Source of the DNA: Metallyticus violacea | Lineage: Eukaryota; Arthropoda; Insecta; Mantodea; Metallyticidae | Length of the DNA: 64,000 nt | NCBI GenBank assembly: GCA_030762175.1 | Contig: CM060833.1 | Span: forward strand, 159,933,501-159,997,500 | Direction: 5' to 3' | Shown: positions 1 through 12,035 of the stretch, piece by piece | How positions within the stretch are numbered: the stretch's first letter is position 1 | Layout of the letters: every line of letters starts with the position of its first letter | Notes under the pieces: generated by a model | What the model was told of the DNA's origin: nothing | The model's database searches: none | What the model saw: only the letters and a program-made list of their open reading frames with translations | Program-made: the position numbers and the translations under genes

Positions 1-573
1 GGACGCTGTGTAACATCTCAGGTCATCAGCGTCCCGTTCAAATCAGGGCTTGAAACGGCTGATAAATTTTGCTCAGAGACCTCTACTTTCAGACTTGAGG
101 TTCTTTATTTATTATTTTTTTAATGGTGTTTAACGCCCGTTTTTACTACTGAGGCACCACAGGCAGTGAACAATGATGATACATGAGATGAAATGATATA
201 TTGGGAAGGAATATTTTTTAAGGAAGGAAGCGTTTCCAGCCTAAGTTTAGGGTAGCTCCCCGGCATTTGCCAGTTATGAAGACTGAGGAAAAGCTGAAAA
301 AAACCTCAGTCAGAGAGGGCGGTCCTGGCGGGATTCGAACCTCAGACCTCCCGCTCACGAGTCCGCGCGTTAACGACCTCGGCCACCCGTGGCGTGAGGT
401 TCTTTTTCGTGCCGTAAATGTACGACACGGGACCCACGGCTTTACTTCCCTTACCAAGGAAGCCATACTTAGATTTTTACGCCCGAAAAATCCTTCGATC
501 CTGGCCGGGTTTGAACCCGCTTTCTTAGGTTTAGGAGGCAAAGTATGGCTACCACTGCACCACCAAGACCGAC
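1..573 (-). mobile_element. SINE-A copy, interrupted by a SINE-B
   Basis: tRNA-derived short interspersed element read on the minus strand. The 3' body lies at 1-106 and the tRNA-like head plus 5' body at 395-573. A SINE-B sits between them, flanked by an 11-bp duplication (TGAGGTTCTTT) of SINE-A sequence, so SINE-A is the older insertion. The head carries a B-box-like GGGTTTGAACCC near 510. The 3' end may run off the window. The body matches the other SINE-A copies closely (GTGGGTCCCGTGTCG region, CCGTAAATGTACG). Non-coding; any reading frame across it is incidental. Confidence 0.9.
107..394 (-). mobile_element. SINE-B copy nested in SINE-A
   Basis: Full-length SINE-B on the minus strand. 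The head (minus strand: CCACGGGTGGCCGAGGTCG) resembles the A box of Leu/Ser tRNAs, and a B box GGTTCGAATCC-like motif lies near 335. The body has the family landmarks GGCAAATGCCGGGGAG and CTCAGTAGTAAAAACGGGCG. It is bounded by the direct repeat TGAGGTTCTTT at 96-106 and 395-405, an intact 11-bp target-site duplication. Confidence 0.92.
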
Positions 574-1030
574 AGAGAGAGGGGGAAGAAAGGTTGAAAT
601 ATTTACACAATTAGTGAACAACGTTCATACACTTATTCATAAAGTTACCTGTAGCAGAAATTAATGACGCCAAAAGATCTTGAAATGTTAAAAACGTTTA
701 CTCATTGTTTCCACAATCTTGACACAGTTTAGCACTTTGTTGAGGGTAATACGGTTTTGCATGCTAAGAAGGTTTTCCTGTTGTGTAGTGTAAATACTAT
801 TGCAGTGGTCAATTACAGCACAACACAAATCAACTTTAACAGTCGCGGGTGTTCAAAGTGTACGTGATTTTATAATACACTAGTTTGTTTAGAAAATAAA
901 AAATACCCGATGAATACTTTTTAAAAGTATTAAAATATATAAAAATATAAAGAAATTTCATTATGAATGGCACACAGTTGGGTTCAATCCATTTGTTTTC
1001 CCTAACCCATTCCCTTCTCCTCTCTTGCCT
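574..1030. other. No gene seen
   Basis: AT-rich sequence with A and T runs. I see no splice-bounded frame, repeat-family match or RNA gene. Confidence 0.5.
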
Positions 1031-1087
1031 GCTATAACCGCCTGTGGTGCCTCAGTAGTAAAAACGGACGTTAAACGCTATTCAACA
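1031..1087 (+). mobile_element. SINE-B 3'-tail fragment
   Basis: Matches only the last roughly 50 bases of SINE-B (CCTGTGGTGCCTCAGTAG and a degenerate ACGGACGTTAAACG). The head and body are missing, so this is a 5'-truncated copy or a remnant. Confidence 0.75.
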
Positions 1088-1089
1088 TC

Positions 1090-1341
1090 TTGCTTGCCAG
1101 CAAAGCGAAGCATGTCCATCTCCCTCTGTTCAATCATATGAAGCAATGCGGTAGAAACTTTTCCCTCTATTCTTCCGTACCCTATACATACCCCCATTCT
1201 CCATTCCCCATTCTCAAAAATGGGGCCAATTCTCCGCTCATATTAGTAGGTGATTTTAATCATCGTCACTCTCCTAGTCCCCTTTCTAGTGTTATTAGTC
1301 TTTGTTTTAATATTTTGCTGTATCCCCCATTTACATTTTAG
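1090..1341 (+). pseudogene. Possible non-LTR endonuclease scrap
   Basis: A short frame ends with PLILVGDFNHRHS. The GDFN motif is typical of the AP-endonuclease domain of non-LTR retrotransposons, where it follows a hydrophobic beta strand as here. The expected downstream residues are not visible and the frame stops soon after. With only one motif this is a weak call; chance or an unrelated frame is possible. Confidence 0.3.
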
Positions 1342-1505
1342 CCCCGACTGTACTTGTAACGAAATTATCTCTCTATATTGCGCAATTATTGTTGCCTATT
1401 CATATCCCTCAAGCGGTTCATAGCCATCCTCAATGCGCTCTTTCTATTTCCCTGATCCGCCATCCAGTCCTTTTAATAAGCATATTCGAAGTTTATCTTT
1501 TGCTT

Positions 1506-1757
1506 CTAAATGAAGGCAGACTCAGGTAGTGTCCTTGAAGGGTTCTCTACTAATATCTTCAGAGTTTCAGAAAAAGTCTTCGCTTCATGCTGGTTTGCAT
1601 ACCAGGGACTGGAGATTCTTCTCTTCATGAATTGGTTATAAAGAGATACTGAATGCTCCTTGAGAAGTTGCGGTCTTGGATTTTTCCAATAGGGATTGGC
1701 AATCCTGTATAATGCCTCATATATTTCATGTTCTCTCCTTAAATATTTACTCGCCAT
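1506..1757 (-). other. Unrecognised 83-codon frame
   Basis: Open frame starting MASKYLRREHEIYEALYR with a protein-like composition (charged and aromatic residues mixed). After its stop, protein-like sequence appears to continue towards about 1370 (YAYxKDWMADQGNRKSALRM) with interruptions, suggesting a decayed longer frame. I do not recognise the family. It may be a relic of a mobile-element protein, or chance. Confidence 0.25.
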
Positions 1758-3425
1758 ACATAGCTTATCACAAAGAGTTAAACAAAATGTACTCCAGAGT
1801 CATTTCCTTATAGTGTTTATTTATACTAACTGAATTAAATAAAAAAAATCACAAATCGAACATCTGTCCTCTGTCAAGTTTCACTAAGTACTGAATTTAC
1901 ATTGGTGATTTAGTGGAAGCTACCTTTTTGTCTCAGTTATGCGCAATAAAAATTCAAATGTTACATGGTCACAGTGACCCTGGTGTACAGCTCTAGCAAA
2001 GGGAATACTCTCTGATAATCTTTGATTATCGTTAGATTTGCAATATATCATTAAAGGAAAGTCTTTGTTGTCAGGTAATATACCTGATGAACAACCTGCT
2101 AGTTTTAATGAAAATAAACTTTGCTAAAGCTTTGAAAGTAGGAGACAAATTCACAAACAAACACACCGGAAGCTGCAATAAAGACATTAATACAACTCTT
2201 TTCCCATAAAGGCATATTTGGGAAGGATTTCAATCACGTAAATCATGAATCCTCGGCATAACATGCCGGAAAGAAAAAAATAATATAAATATAAACTTAA
2301 AAACCTATGGCAGGATATTGGCATCTCTTGGAAATGTGTATAGAACTAGCTGTAAGAAGTAGGAGAAGAAAAGAAAAAGAAAAAATGCATAAATTGTACC
2401 TTAAGCAAAACTGATAATTAAATACAGCCTATGATAATATAGAATACCTGGGCCACTGAATAAAATGAAGAAGCTCCCAGCAATACTTTATAATTATAAG
2501 GGCGAAAGGTACCCAATCCCTGGAACCCTTTTGCTGGGTCTTCACTGTAGGGAAGTGTCTGGTGAACTTAATACGTTGCTTGGCCCTCCACCCTTAATTC
2601 TGTTACTAAGCGTTATGTTGCAGACAATAGGCTAACACGCTTATGCATTCGTAATAGTTCAGGTAAGGAAAAGGAAAGAACAAAAAACAAAACTTTATAT
2701 ATCAATTGTGGATAATAGGATGCATGAGAAAGTCCAAATATGAATGGTTTCATTTTGCGCCAAAAGAAATTAAATTACTGGTCTTTGATTCAAAAGCGCC
2801 TCGCTTAGAGACTCCATTTTGAAAGCTCGTTTCATCACACCATCCAGAGGAAGAGGTTAAAACTATGTGTTGCCTTATTTATTCGTATTTCCTTACGTCT
2901 TTGATGCTCTGTAACGGTCGAGTAAGGGTGTCTGGGTCTTCATAGCACCTCAGTGGGCGCTGATGCAGTAGACTACGTGCGTGATCTTTCTTTAGATGTT
3001 TTAAGAGCTTCCTTTGAGGAGGCGAAAGCGTACTCAATACGTACTAAAGGTTTGTCGGTTTTGTGATGCGACTTTTAAACACTGAAAATCGCCACAAAAT
3101 ATTAACAGTAACTTTATTGGAAATAATGAGAGCTTGGCAAGTTAATGTGGTTCTACACTAACAAATAAATCTAATACTAAAGAAAATCTAATAGATTTAC
3201 GTTTCTGATGTTAATTTCACATTTTATGTGCTTATGTTATGCATGATCAAGTAAAACATTTGCATGGGACTGCACATAACTATAATGCGTTCCCCGTTAC
3301 TTCTATCCCAATGTAAACAAATACAAATGTATCACTCCGCGGTGTATGATTTCAATTGGAAATATGGCACTATTAGTACGAAAGAAATTGTTAACTCTGG
3401 TTACTATTCACAAACTTCATTGATT
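1758..3425. other. No gene seen
   Basis: AT-rich unique-looking DNA. No family match, inverted repeat pair or splice-bounded frame was found. Confidence 0.45.
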
Positions 3426-3468
3426 ATGATGATGATGATGATGATGATAATAATAATAATAATAATAG
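3426..3468. repeat. (ATG)n/(AAT)n microsatellite
   Basis: A run of ATG triplets passes directly into a run of AAT triplets, a compound trinucleotide repeat. A reading frame through it shows poly-Met and poly-Ile only because of the repeat. Confidence 0.9.
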
Positions 3469-3853
3469 TTTTTCACTATAACCTCTTTTTATTGAATTTC
3501 CTTGACAATGTATTACAGCACTAGTAGAACCAGCATATGCTTCCGCCCTGGTGCCATTTTGTTTGAAACTGATTGCGCTGTACACAGAGCAAAATATGCA
3601 TAAATTACTAACAATTAATGCATTAATAATGACTGGTGTCTCTCAAGGTTAACGGTAATCAAAAATACGGTTTTCTCACCGAAAACTAACCCTTATTAAA
3701 GTTTTTAAACTGTGATTTCCTTTAGGAACTACAGTGCATAACAACAGGAATGTAAGTCGTTTTGTGGCCAAGGAGATTTGCACCGCATGATTATGTTTAC
3801 GTTAGGATAGAAGTAAGAGCGAACAGATAATAAAATAATTATATTTTTAACAA

Positions 3854-3887
<34 letters not shown>

Positions 3888-3965
3888 AAGTATCGTCAAA
3901 TAGCTTGGGCTTTTATTAATTGTTGAACATAAGCTTGTTCTAAATTATTTTGGAGAGTGAGTGAA
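3469..3965. other. No gene; contains an (AAT)n run
   Basis: AT-rich DNA with a perfect (AAT)n microsatellite at about 3857-3886. Nothing else is recognised. Confidence 0.6.
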
Positions 3966-4221
3966 TATTGTTTAACGCCCGTTTTCACTACAGAGGCACC
4001 ACAGGGGATGGACACTGATGGTGCACGAGAGGAAATAATATATTGGGAAAGGATATATTTTTTAAGGAAGGAAACGTTCCAGGCCTAAGTTTAGAGTACT
4101 TCCCCGGCATTTGCCATTTATGAGGACTGAGGACGTCAGGGAGGACTATCCTGGAGGGATTCGAACCCCAGACCCCCCGATGATGAGTCCACGCCTTAAC
4201 GACCTCGGCCACCCGTGGCGG
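3966..4221 (-). mobile_element. SINE-B copy
   Basis: Minus-strand SINE-B from the tail (GTTTAACGCCCGTTTTCAC) to the head (CGACCTCGGCCACCCGTGG). A short internal deletion removes part of the CTGAGGTTTTTCC block. The B-box equivalent (GATTCGAACCCC on the plus strand) is retained. I could not identify a convincing target-site duplication, so it is an older copy. Confidence 0.88.
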
Positions 4222-5632
4222 TGTATAATTAATGACCCTGTCAATGGTCTTCCATTTATGGAGATGCTGTAATGAAGCAGTCTTTTGTTTCTAATGATAT
4301 TTCCATCATTTGCAAATAATCTGTGAATATTTTGAATGTATCTCTAATGTTGATTTTTTCTTTGCTTGTTAATTTGAGTTTGCTTTTACTTGATTTGCTA
4401 TTGACTTCTTTACAATTTTGTTTTGTCATTCTATTACTTTTATTACTTACTTTCTCTTAGTATTGTAATACGATTTATTGTTTTAATCAAGGCGAGCGAT
4501 AATCTGTGAATATTTAAAGTTTTAATCTTTTTCTGCCTCTTTAGTTATTGTTATTAGTTATGTTGTTCAAAATGTTATTATATATATATCACTTCGTAGC
4601 TACAAAAAAGTTCCAGAATTTGAGTACTTTTAGAGAAAATTTTCATTTTTCAAAAGAAGTCCTTGTAAGAACATCGTTCCTGAAATGAAAGTGAAATTCG
4701 AACTCATTAAACAAAAAGAAATGCTTGGCTATCTATAAGGAATAATATATTTCAGAGCAGGCCAGTTATAGTTATTAGCAACAAGATGCCAAAATTGCAA
4801 CAAGAAAATTTTTTTATAAACATGTGAAGCTCATTAATTGTTTAATTTATCGCACAATTTCTTTCCGTATTTCTTAACGCTATTTCTTTCAAGTGCCATT
4901 TTCCACCCGTTGAGCACACAAGGGATCATTAGAGAGATGAAATTATACATAACAAATGTCAATTGTGGCGCCGGAATCGATATCAAAGTGCAGGTGGCTC
5001 CTCTTCAGGCAAAAACTAGAAATTCTCAATTAAAACAGTTGACTGACGGTGCTCCCTACACCTAGTTAAAGAAATATGTGCCACACAGATTGGAGGTGAA
5101 GCGGTAATGGAGAACGGGGGGGGGGGGGGGCAATAAGTACTGTTCATAAATTTGCCTGTCTCTCTCACCTCTCCTTGTCACGAGTGAGGAACAAAGCTAG
5201 AGAGAACAGACACATTGTCGCCATTGTTGCCATTGCGTACACGCAGGCGCATTGCCCATGAAAACAGGCGACGTCATGGGAGCACGTCATCGTACGAGAG
5301 ACCTCGCCAAGAATGTACAGTGACACGGCTGCGGCATGATCGATGTTGCTCTTTTTCTGGACAGCTGCGTTCTTTGCAAACGGCATGAGTTGTCTTTTAA
5401 GTTTCATGGAGGTTACGGGATATTGCGGTCATTCTATCAATGCCCACCAGGTCTACGAATTTCCCTTTCTTCTGTGAACTCACTAAACGAATTGCATTGT
5501 GAAAAACACAAGGCTTAAAGCATTTGTACTTTCTACAAAAATTGGAGCACCTAAGTGTTCATTGGAGGTTTTCCAGATACTGCAGGCACGTTTTGAAGAT
5601 GGGATCTAAAGCGCAAATATCCCAAGATTCTG
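4222..5632. other. No gene; contains a poly-G run
   Basis: Mixed sequence. A homopolymer of G lies at about 5114-5131, then a less AT-rich stretch to 5400. Short frames on both strands show no recognisable domain. Confidence 0.45.
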
Positions 5633-5644
5633 TCTTGGAAGAGT

Positions 5645-5984
5645 TTTTTTTCTTTCTTTCTTTTGTTTTTGTTTTGTTTTTTTGTTTTTGATTAATACCT
5701 AACGCCGTTTTTACTACAGAGTCACCACAGGCGGTGGACACTTGGTCACTGATGATACATGAAATGAAATGATATGTTGGGAAAGGATTTTTTTAAGGAA
5801 GGAAACCTAAAGTCCAGGCCTAAGTTTTAGGGTACCTCCCCGGCATTTGCCAGTTATGTTGCCAGGATTGAGGAAATCCTGAAAAAAAACCTCAGTCAGG
5901 GAGGAAGATCCTGGCGGGATTCGAACCCCAGAACTCCCACTCACGAGTCCGCGCCTTAACGACCTCGGCCACCCGTTCCGGTTA
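5645..5984 (-). mobile_element. SINE-B copy with long T-rich tail
   Basis: Minus-strand SINE-B. A perfect 12-bp direct repeat TCTTGGAAGAGT flanks it at 5633-5644 and 5985-5996, so the insertion is well preserved. The 3' end (low coordinates) carries a long simple tail, AAAAC/AAAAG-like on the element strand. The head includes the class II tRNA-like A box; the extreme 5' end reads CCGGAACGGG instead of the usual CCACGGG. Confidence 0.93.
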
Positions 5985-6002
5985 TCTTGGAAGAGTGTCT
6001 AG

Positions 6003-6272
6003 TGGCAACCATGACATGATGACACATGACACATGATCGCGGGTTCAATCCCGACCATGGTCGATGGGTTTTATCGGGTGTAAAATCCTAAGTATTGCTT
6101 CCTTCGAAAGGAAAGCCGGGCTGTATGTCGTAGATTTACGGCACATAAAGGAACCTCAAGCCTGAAAGAAGAGGTCTCTGAGCAAAATTTACTGTCATTT
6201 CATGCCCTGAATTGAGTGGGACGCTAATGATCTGAGATGTTAAAGATCGTCTGTAAATAAACCAAACCAAAC
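6003..6272 (+). mobile_element. SINE-A copy with damaged head
   Basis: Plus-strand SINE-A. The B-box region GCGGGTTCAATCCCG is intact, but the first roughly 35 bases are replaced by repeats of ACATGA, so the A box is lost. The body and the tail CTGTAAATAAACCAAACC are clear. Confidence 0.85.
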
Positions 6273-7297
6273 AAACCACCCCCCCCCAAATCATCTTTTA
6301 GTAAATTATAGCTCAATAAATATGCTAAGTTTAAGTTAGTTACTTGCTTCCTTATCGCAGATTCTTGGGGACATTAGGCCGCCTTGCCATGGGCATTTTT
6401 TCTCCTATATTAAAATTCGTTTTGTAATAATTTTGATTATCTCTCAATATCGACGTATATTAAGTATTTATATTAAAGTATCAAATGGGGAACTGTTCCC
6501 ATTCCAGCAGGTCACACGCCTGAGGTACTCCCCTAATTTTTTTCTCTTCCATAGGACGGCATCTAGATTACCGATCTCCCTTTTAGGATGGAAACAGATA
6601 TGCTGCTTACTGAGCCTTCGGCCTAAGTAGCTCCTGGCACACTGGTAGGGCGGCCTAATCCTCATCAGCTTCCAAAACTCTTCATGTGGGTAACCTGAAT
6701 TCTTTTGGTAGGTCATCACTCTGGCCACCTCTGCACAACGAAATACTCAATTGCCCTTGAGTCGTAGGAACATATTGCCCCGCCGTGCCACCGAGTACAA
6801 CCCATCCGGAAGAACCCCCGAGAGGAGGGGCTGGAATGTCCGACCCGACATATTTCTGGTAAGGTCAGAAGTTCTGTGGATGTTCAGGGTCTATCGAGCG
6901 CATACCAGAACAGCTTAATGTGTTAGAACCCTTGCTACTTGCGGAATATTTCTATAATAATTACTTCAATTTTTGATCTCACCTCTCATATATACTGCAT
7001 ATTGAATTATTGTTTCCATTTTTGTCATAAAATTTCACTTGCAGACTACTCTAACCATTTCCTTATTTTAGATTTATCATTTTGATTTCTCTGAAGCTCA
7101 GGCAATTAAAGCTTCAGACTTAAACGCATTAACCGGAGTGTTTCAGGATATATAATACATGTCAGAAATACATGTGTTTTTCAGAAAAGCAGACATTTTT
7201 CTAAAACAGGCAGCCAGTTTGTTTGGAAATGAATGTTAAATATCTCACATTACTAATATTAAGATATCCTAAAGGAGCTTATATATTTTAGAACATT

Positions 7298-7299
<2 letters not shown>
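6273..7299. other. Unassigned segment, possibly repeat-derived
   Basis: The part from 6350 to 6910 is less AT-rich than its surroundings. On the minus strand it holds an 86-codon frame containing YPHEEFWKLMRIRPPYQCAR. I cannot assign it to a family. It could be an old dispersed repeat or a decayed coding sequence. The rest is AT-rich with nothing recognised. Confidence 0.3.

Positions 7300-7336
<37 letters not shown>
7300..7336. repeat. (TA)n microsatellite
   Basis: Near-perfect alternating TA run of about 18 units. Confidence 0.9.
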
Positions 7337-7343
<7 letters not shown>

Positions 7344-7808
7344 AGGAAACTGTATTGAACCTTAAAGGAATTTATTAGAGTGATAAAAATATTTTAAAAA
7401 GGCGAGAAAAATATAAATGTGACAAGTTAGCCAAATTTCTATTATAATCTTCTGTTAAAAGTCTCTATGAGCACTAGTATGTTGCAATTTTTGGAAATTA
7501 GTATTATAAAAACAGTTAAATTTAGATTTCCACATAATTCTCCGTCAGTGATGCGGCAATAGTTAAAACAGGCTTTAAACATTATTAAAAATACTGGTTT
7601 CTTGTGTAATTTGTAACTGTTAATATTTAGAGATAGGAATGAATATCACCTCATTAAACCGAGAGTACAAAGATTGCTCATTTCGAGACAAAATGTTTTT
7701 GATTTTGCTTTTTTACTAAGTGTGTTCAATAAAATCATAGATTCTATCGCTGACACCTGAATATCACCTAGTACGGGTCGCTCTATACTCTCTTGTACCA
7801 TTACCCCC
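7337..7808. other. No gene seen
   Basis: AT-rich; no domain, repeat family or RNA recognised. Confidence 0.5.
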
Positions 7809-7818
7809 ACTAAGTCGC

Positions 7819-8146
7819 TTAGTCGGTCCTGGTGGTGTAGTGGTCACCATACTTGCCTCCTAAACACAAGATCGTGGGTTCGATTCCTGCCAGGACCGAT
7901 GGATTTTTTCGGGCGTAAAAATCCTAAGTATGGTTTCCTTCGGAAGGGAAGTAAAGCCGTGGGTCCCGTGTCGTACATTTACGGCATGTTAAAGAACCTC
8001 AAGCCTGAAAGAAGAGACCTCAGCAAAATTTGTCGACCGTTTCACGCCCTGAATTGAATGGAACGCTGATGACCTGAGCTGTTAAACAGTCCGTAAATAA
8101 AGAAGAAGAAGAAGAAGAAGAAGAAGAAGAAGAAGAAGAAGAAGAA
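7819..8146 (+). mobile_element. SINE-A copy with (GAA)n tail
   Basis: Full-length SINE-A. The acceptor-stem halves GGTCCTG and CAGGACC bracket the tRNA-like head, with A box TGGTGTAGTGG and B box GGTTCGATTCC. The tail has expanded into (GAA)n at about 8101-8146. Perfect direct repeats ACTAAGTCGC at 7809-7818 and 8147-8156 are the target-site duplication. A minus-strand frame rich in serine is only the (GAA)n tail read backwards. Confidence 0.94.
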
Positions 8147-8156
8147 ACTAAGTCGC

Positions 8157-8975
8157 CTACAAACAGATTAAATAGTAAAGGTGACAGAATGCAGTCCTGT
8201 ATCACTCTCCTTCTCTCCGATAGTCTATCTCTGTCGTACTTAATGCAGAATTCTATTTGTTTTCTCTCAAATTTGAGGATTTATTTCTATCCCCTATTCT
8301 TGATTCATTTCTAGTTGGTTTAAAATATTTATTTCGTGACACAAGAATGCCTGAAGTGTATAAACGCGGCTTGCACAAGGGCCATGCATTGTTGCAATAT
8401 GTCATAGCAGCTGTTGAAGTGATAAGTGTTGACTCTAATATTAAACTGTAACTTGAGCAAAGAGCTGTTCTTGCAAATTAAGGGAATTTCTAACTCTAAA
8501 TTCATTAAGATAGCTTTGGGTAATACGCTGTGTCTTATGATGTAGCAAACAGTTTCGTAATTTTAAAACCGGTACAATATTCTATGACAATGAGCATGGC
8601 GGTGGCCCTTAGAACATTGTTGCAACAGAAGAAAACATAAGTAAAATGTACGATCAGGACTATCAGCGATAAACCAAGTCATGTCTTAACACAACACATA
8701 TATTTTAACTCAAACATTGGAGAGGGAAAAAATTTAACATCATGGCTACCTCAAATGTTTACACCTACTCAAAAACGGTTGATAAAACATTCTTAGCGGT
8801 GTAATGACATTTTCGGGCGGCAGAGACTCTTGATAGGTTTGTGACTATGGAGTCTACTGCTCTGATTCCAAAACCGAAATGCCAAATAAACACATGAAAA
8901 CAAAAGCGGTCCGTACCCCTCAAGAAATTCATCTATAGCCACCAGTGGGCAAGAAAATGTTGTCTGCTTTTAAGG
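8157..8975. other. No gene seen
   Basis: AT-rich with short unsupported frames. Confidence 0.45.
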
Positions 8976-8977
8976 TT

Positions 8978-9033
<56 letters not shown>

Positions 9034-9034
9034 T
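8976..9034. repeat. (ATT)n microsatellite
   Basis: About 18 uninterrupted ATT triplets. Confidence 0.92.
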
Positions 9035-9926
9035 TGTAGAGCGGAGACACAAAAATTATACCATTATTATTAATTATTTATTTTATAATAATGAAATGTA
9101 ATAGGAGAAAAATCCTAGGAAGTTTAGGAAAGGTATGCTCCTTCTTTATGGTGATGCTTCAAGCTAAAGAATTGTTTGCAAATATTGCAATTGATAATGC
9201 AATTCGATTGCTAGGACGTTCCGTTTTCTCTTAAGATCTAGAGAATAACTTCGGGCTGTTACCAAAAGTGAAAACAAGGAAAGAAACCTTTATGGAATTA
9301 TGAAGCCACGGAGGCTGTATAAATGTTAAAACTATCATTGACAGAAGTCTGTCAATCTTAAAGGAAAGTATATTAAAAACTGAGGTAAAAAAATTGTAGA
9401 GCAATATAACTGGATCAGCAGTAGAACAAGGCACAAACTATTGTGTTTTACACTCAGTTACAGTGGAAATATGGTATTTTTATATTATTTCGCCATTTCT
9501 GCTGATCTTAAATAAGTTTTATGATCTCCTTGAGAAGTACGTTACATTTTTAATGCTCTCTGAGTTTCCAACACTCTTTGAGAATACATATTATAATGCT
9601 GAAGTGACTTCTCGTCCTGGTTAACTGTGGTCGTTTCACTCCAATGTAGTTCTCCAGGGTCTTTAACATTCTCTCATAGCACTCTTCTGTCACTTTGGGC
9701 GAACTATATTCCTTTCTGCAGAAGAAACAACATTTGCTTTGTTTGTTTGATTATGAAGAAAAGGAACAAAGTGCTGATTGTCTACCCTCTGGATTATATT
9801 GATGCAATTCAACTGTTCGCTAGTAACATCTGATTCAAGAAAAGCATCTGCATATGTAACACACACAAACACATCTCATTACATATATCCGATCGTAGAC
9901 CCTTTGTTCAGAAACCATCAATTCAG
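9035..9926. other. No gene seen
   Basis: AT-rich; short frames on both strands show no motif I can name. Confidence 0.45.
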
Positions 9927-10005
9927 GCCGTTTCACGCCCTGAATTGAATGGGACGCTGATGAACCTGAGATATTAAAGGGGGTTCGTAAATAAACCAAA
10001 TCAGC
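9927..10005 (+). mobile_element. SINE-A 3'-tail fragment
   Basis: Matches the last roughly 80 bases of SINE-A (GGCCGTTTCACGCCCTG to GTAAATAAACCAAATC). The head is missing. Confidence 0.85.
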
Positions 10006-10744
10006 AGTCACCTAACAAATACGTGCTATTTGCGCAATACTGAAGAGGAGGGGAATTATACTCCCCACCTGCACCGATCTAGCGCTGCCGGGCGGTCCTG
10101 CGGTTGCGTCAAGCATTGCTCCCCCAGTATATGCTTGATTAAAATCAGTATAAAATTATTAAATACCCATGTTTTTCGATTGCAATACTATCGATTTTCA
10201 ATTACAAGACTAAATAAACACGGGCTACGTGACTTTTTACATGTAGATATCAACTGAAGCTGCTAGCTGGTAGCTAACAGGTGATCAACCTGTCTTTTCA
10301 TCCCTTTAGTTGCCATGTGTTTTTATGCCTACCCTGCTTTACAATTCTCTAACAGAATACAAATAAACATCTTACTCAAGGATTCTCCTTTAGAAACTTC
10401 TCCAAAAAATATCAGTTTGCCTGAGTGATCTTTACAAATATTGTTACAATAGGCAACAGAAATTTCCTGGTCATATTTTCTGGCTGGGGTAGCTTTCTGC
10501 ACTCTGACAAGAAAATAACATTTTACACACAATATTCAACATTTGTACAGGAAATAGAATGACATTACACTCATGAATGTAATAAATTTACATAAATTAC
10601 ATGCTATAATTACTCTAATTAGATATGGGGGTGGAAGTTTATAAATACTGTCTCAAAAATCAGTCTAATATATTTCAAAATGTAGGAGATGTGGAATTAT
10701 ATATGTATCGGTGTAAATATCCCACCGTCTTCCCTTAAAGAAAT
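10006..10744. other. No gene seen
   Basis: The first 100 bases are GC-richer than the rest, which is AT-rich. Nothing recognised. Confidence 0.45.
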
Positions 10745-11080
10745 GTAATCACTCTTGCTAATTTTAATATTCACTTCACCAACCGTTTACATTGAATACG
10801 GTATCAAGTTTACACGTTATGGATAAGGAAAGAGATTCAAATGTGCAAAATAGTTTTGAAAACTTCCCACTCTTCTCGAATGCGCCCCTCCAAACTTTCA
10901 GGAGTTCCTTCTGCCCTGCTGTCCCATTAGTTGAAAATGACAGCCCAAATATTTTCAATCGCTTTCAGACCCGGAGATTAGCGGACCATGAAAGCAGGAT
11001 GGTCTTACCAATTTCTGGTTACTCTGAAAGTGAGAATTCACTTGCTATTGTGAATAATACTGATTATTTCCGTATTTTCG
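10745..11080 (-). pseudogene. Tc1-like transposase C-terminal relic
   Basis: Minus-strand translation in shifting frames gives SPGLKAIENIWAVIF, matching the Tc1 block SPDLNPIENIW that carries the third catalytic residue, the glutamate of the DDE triad. It is followed by TPESLEGRIREEWE and, after a frame change, SLSLSITCKLDTVFNVNGW, equivalent to the usual C-terminal LVxSMxxRxxxVIxxNGGW. Stops and frameshifts make it non-functional. No terminal inverted repeats were found. The plus-strand frame over the same DNA is a shadow. Confidence 0.6.
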
Positions 11081-12035
11081 GCAAGATATACAACCCTAAT
11101 ACTGGTAAATTATTTTCCCTTAAGACTTCTACATATTTCTCAAATTTCGTTCTTGGAGATGCAGTAGTTCACCAGCCAGGGTGATATGCTAATATTTTGG
11201 TATCTAGATTATAAAAAAAATGTCGCACTTCGGAACATGCAGCAATATGATAAGTGTAGCTTTAAGGAGCTGGATTCTGCTGCACATGTATAAACAAATT
11301 ATTTATTTGCATTAACTTACACTGTAAACTAAAAATATTTCCTTCGAATACTCAAAATTTTACATTTTTAATGAAAACATTGTCCAACCTAACTATACAA
11401 ACTGACCTTAACAAGTTTAAAGCTGTAACTTGCTGGGTAATACCCTAACAATATCTATAGTCTTTAGCGTATTCATTACATACCACCCTCTTCCCTGAAT
11501 GCTTGGGAAGTAGTATATGCTCTGCGAAGCACAAAATGCAGATATCTTGTTGACAGAGCGTTGCAGACATTTGCTAAGCGGTAATATAAATGGAGCCTAC
11601 CCAGAGTTGCCAAGGAAACGGTGGCCTTGATGTTTTCGTTTCAGTCCCCTCCTTTTAGCCTACTTGCCCTTAAGCTCAAACAGGGCTTAATATTTAATGT
11701 GGCAAAAACTGGTATCTCAGCTGTTTCAGCCAACTATAGAGGAACTGGACTGCCTGTATAAACATTATATTGCTAATTGCATATAACGCTATTTTAGACT
11801 TTCAGTTATAAAATTTTAAATGCTATATTTAAATATTTTTGGTAATTTTTTATTTAATAAGTAGTCAAAGCTTTCTTTAATAAAAAGTTTTTGAACGTTA
11901 AGTCGATGTGGTAGTGCATTGCTTTGCTTGTTTCATGGTTTTCAACAGTTTCAAACGTTTATAAGGGATTTCCCCATTTTAATAATTATTTCCTGCAGGG
12001 CACTTAAATTTAAGTATTGAAAATGTGCATATATA
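11081..12035. other. No gene seen
   Basis: AT-rich with a somewhat GC-richer patch near 11580-11700. Nothing recognised. Confidence 0.45.

Noticed and set aside
267..614. Open frame of 115 codons on the plus strand at the left edge, and its 130-codon opposite
   Set aside because: Both lie wholly in nested SINEs. The same peptide-like strings recur at every SINE copy, on either strand.
7826..7900. tRNA gene candidate
   Set aside because: A and B boxes and an acceptor stem are present, but the sequence is the repeated SINE-A head continuing into a conserved body. There is no proper anticodon stem and loop.
8020..8205. Serine-rich frame on the minus strand
   Set aside because: It is the (GAA)n SINE tail read in reverse.
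10792..11184. A 130-codon plus-strand frame as a gene
   Set aside because: The opposite strand carries recognisable Tc1 C-terminal blocks, so the plus-strand frame is a shadow.
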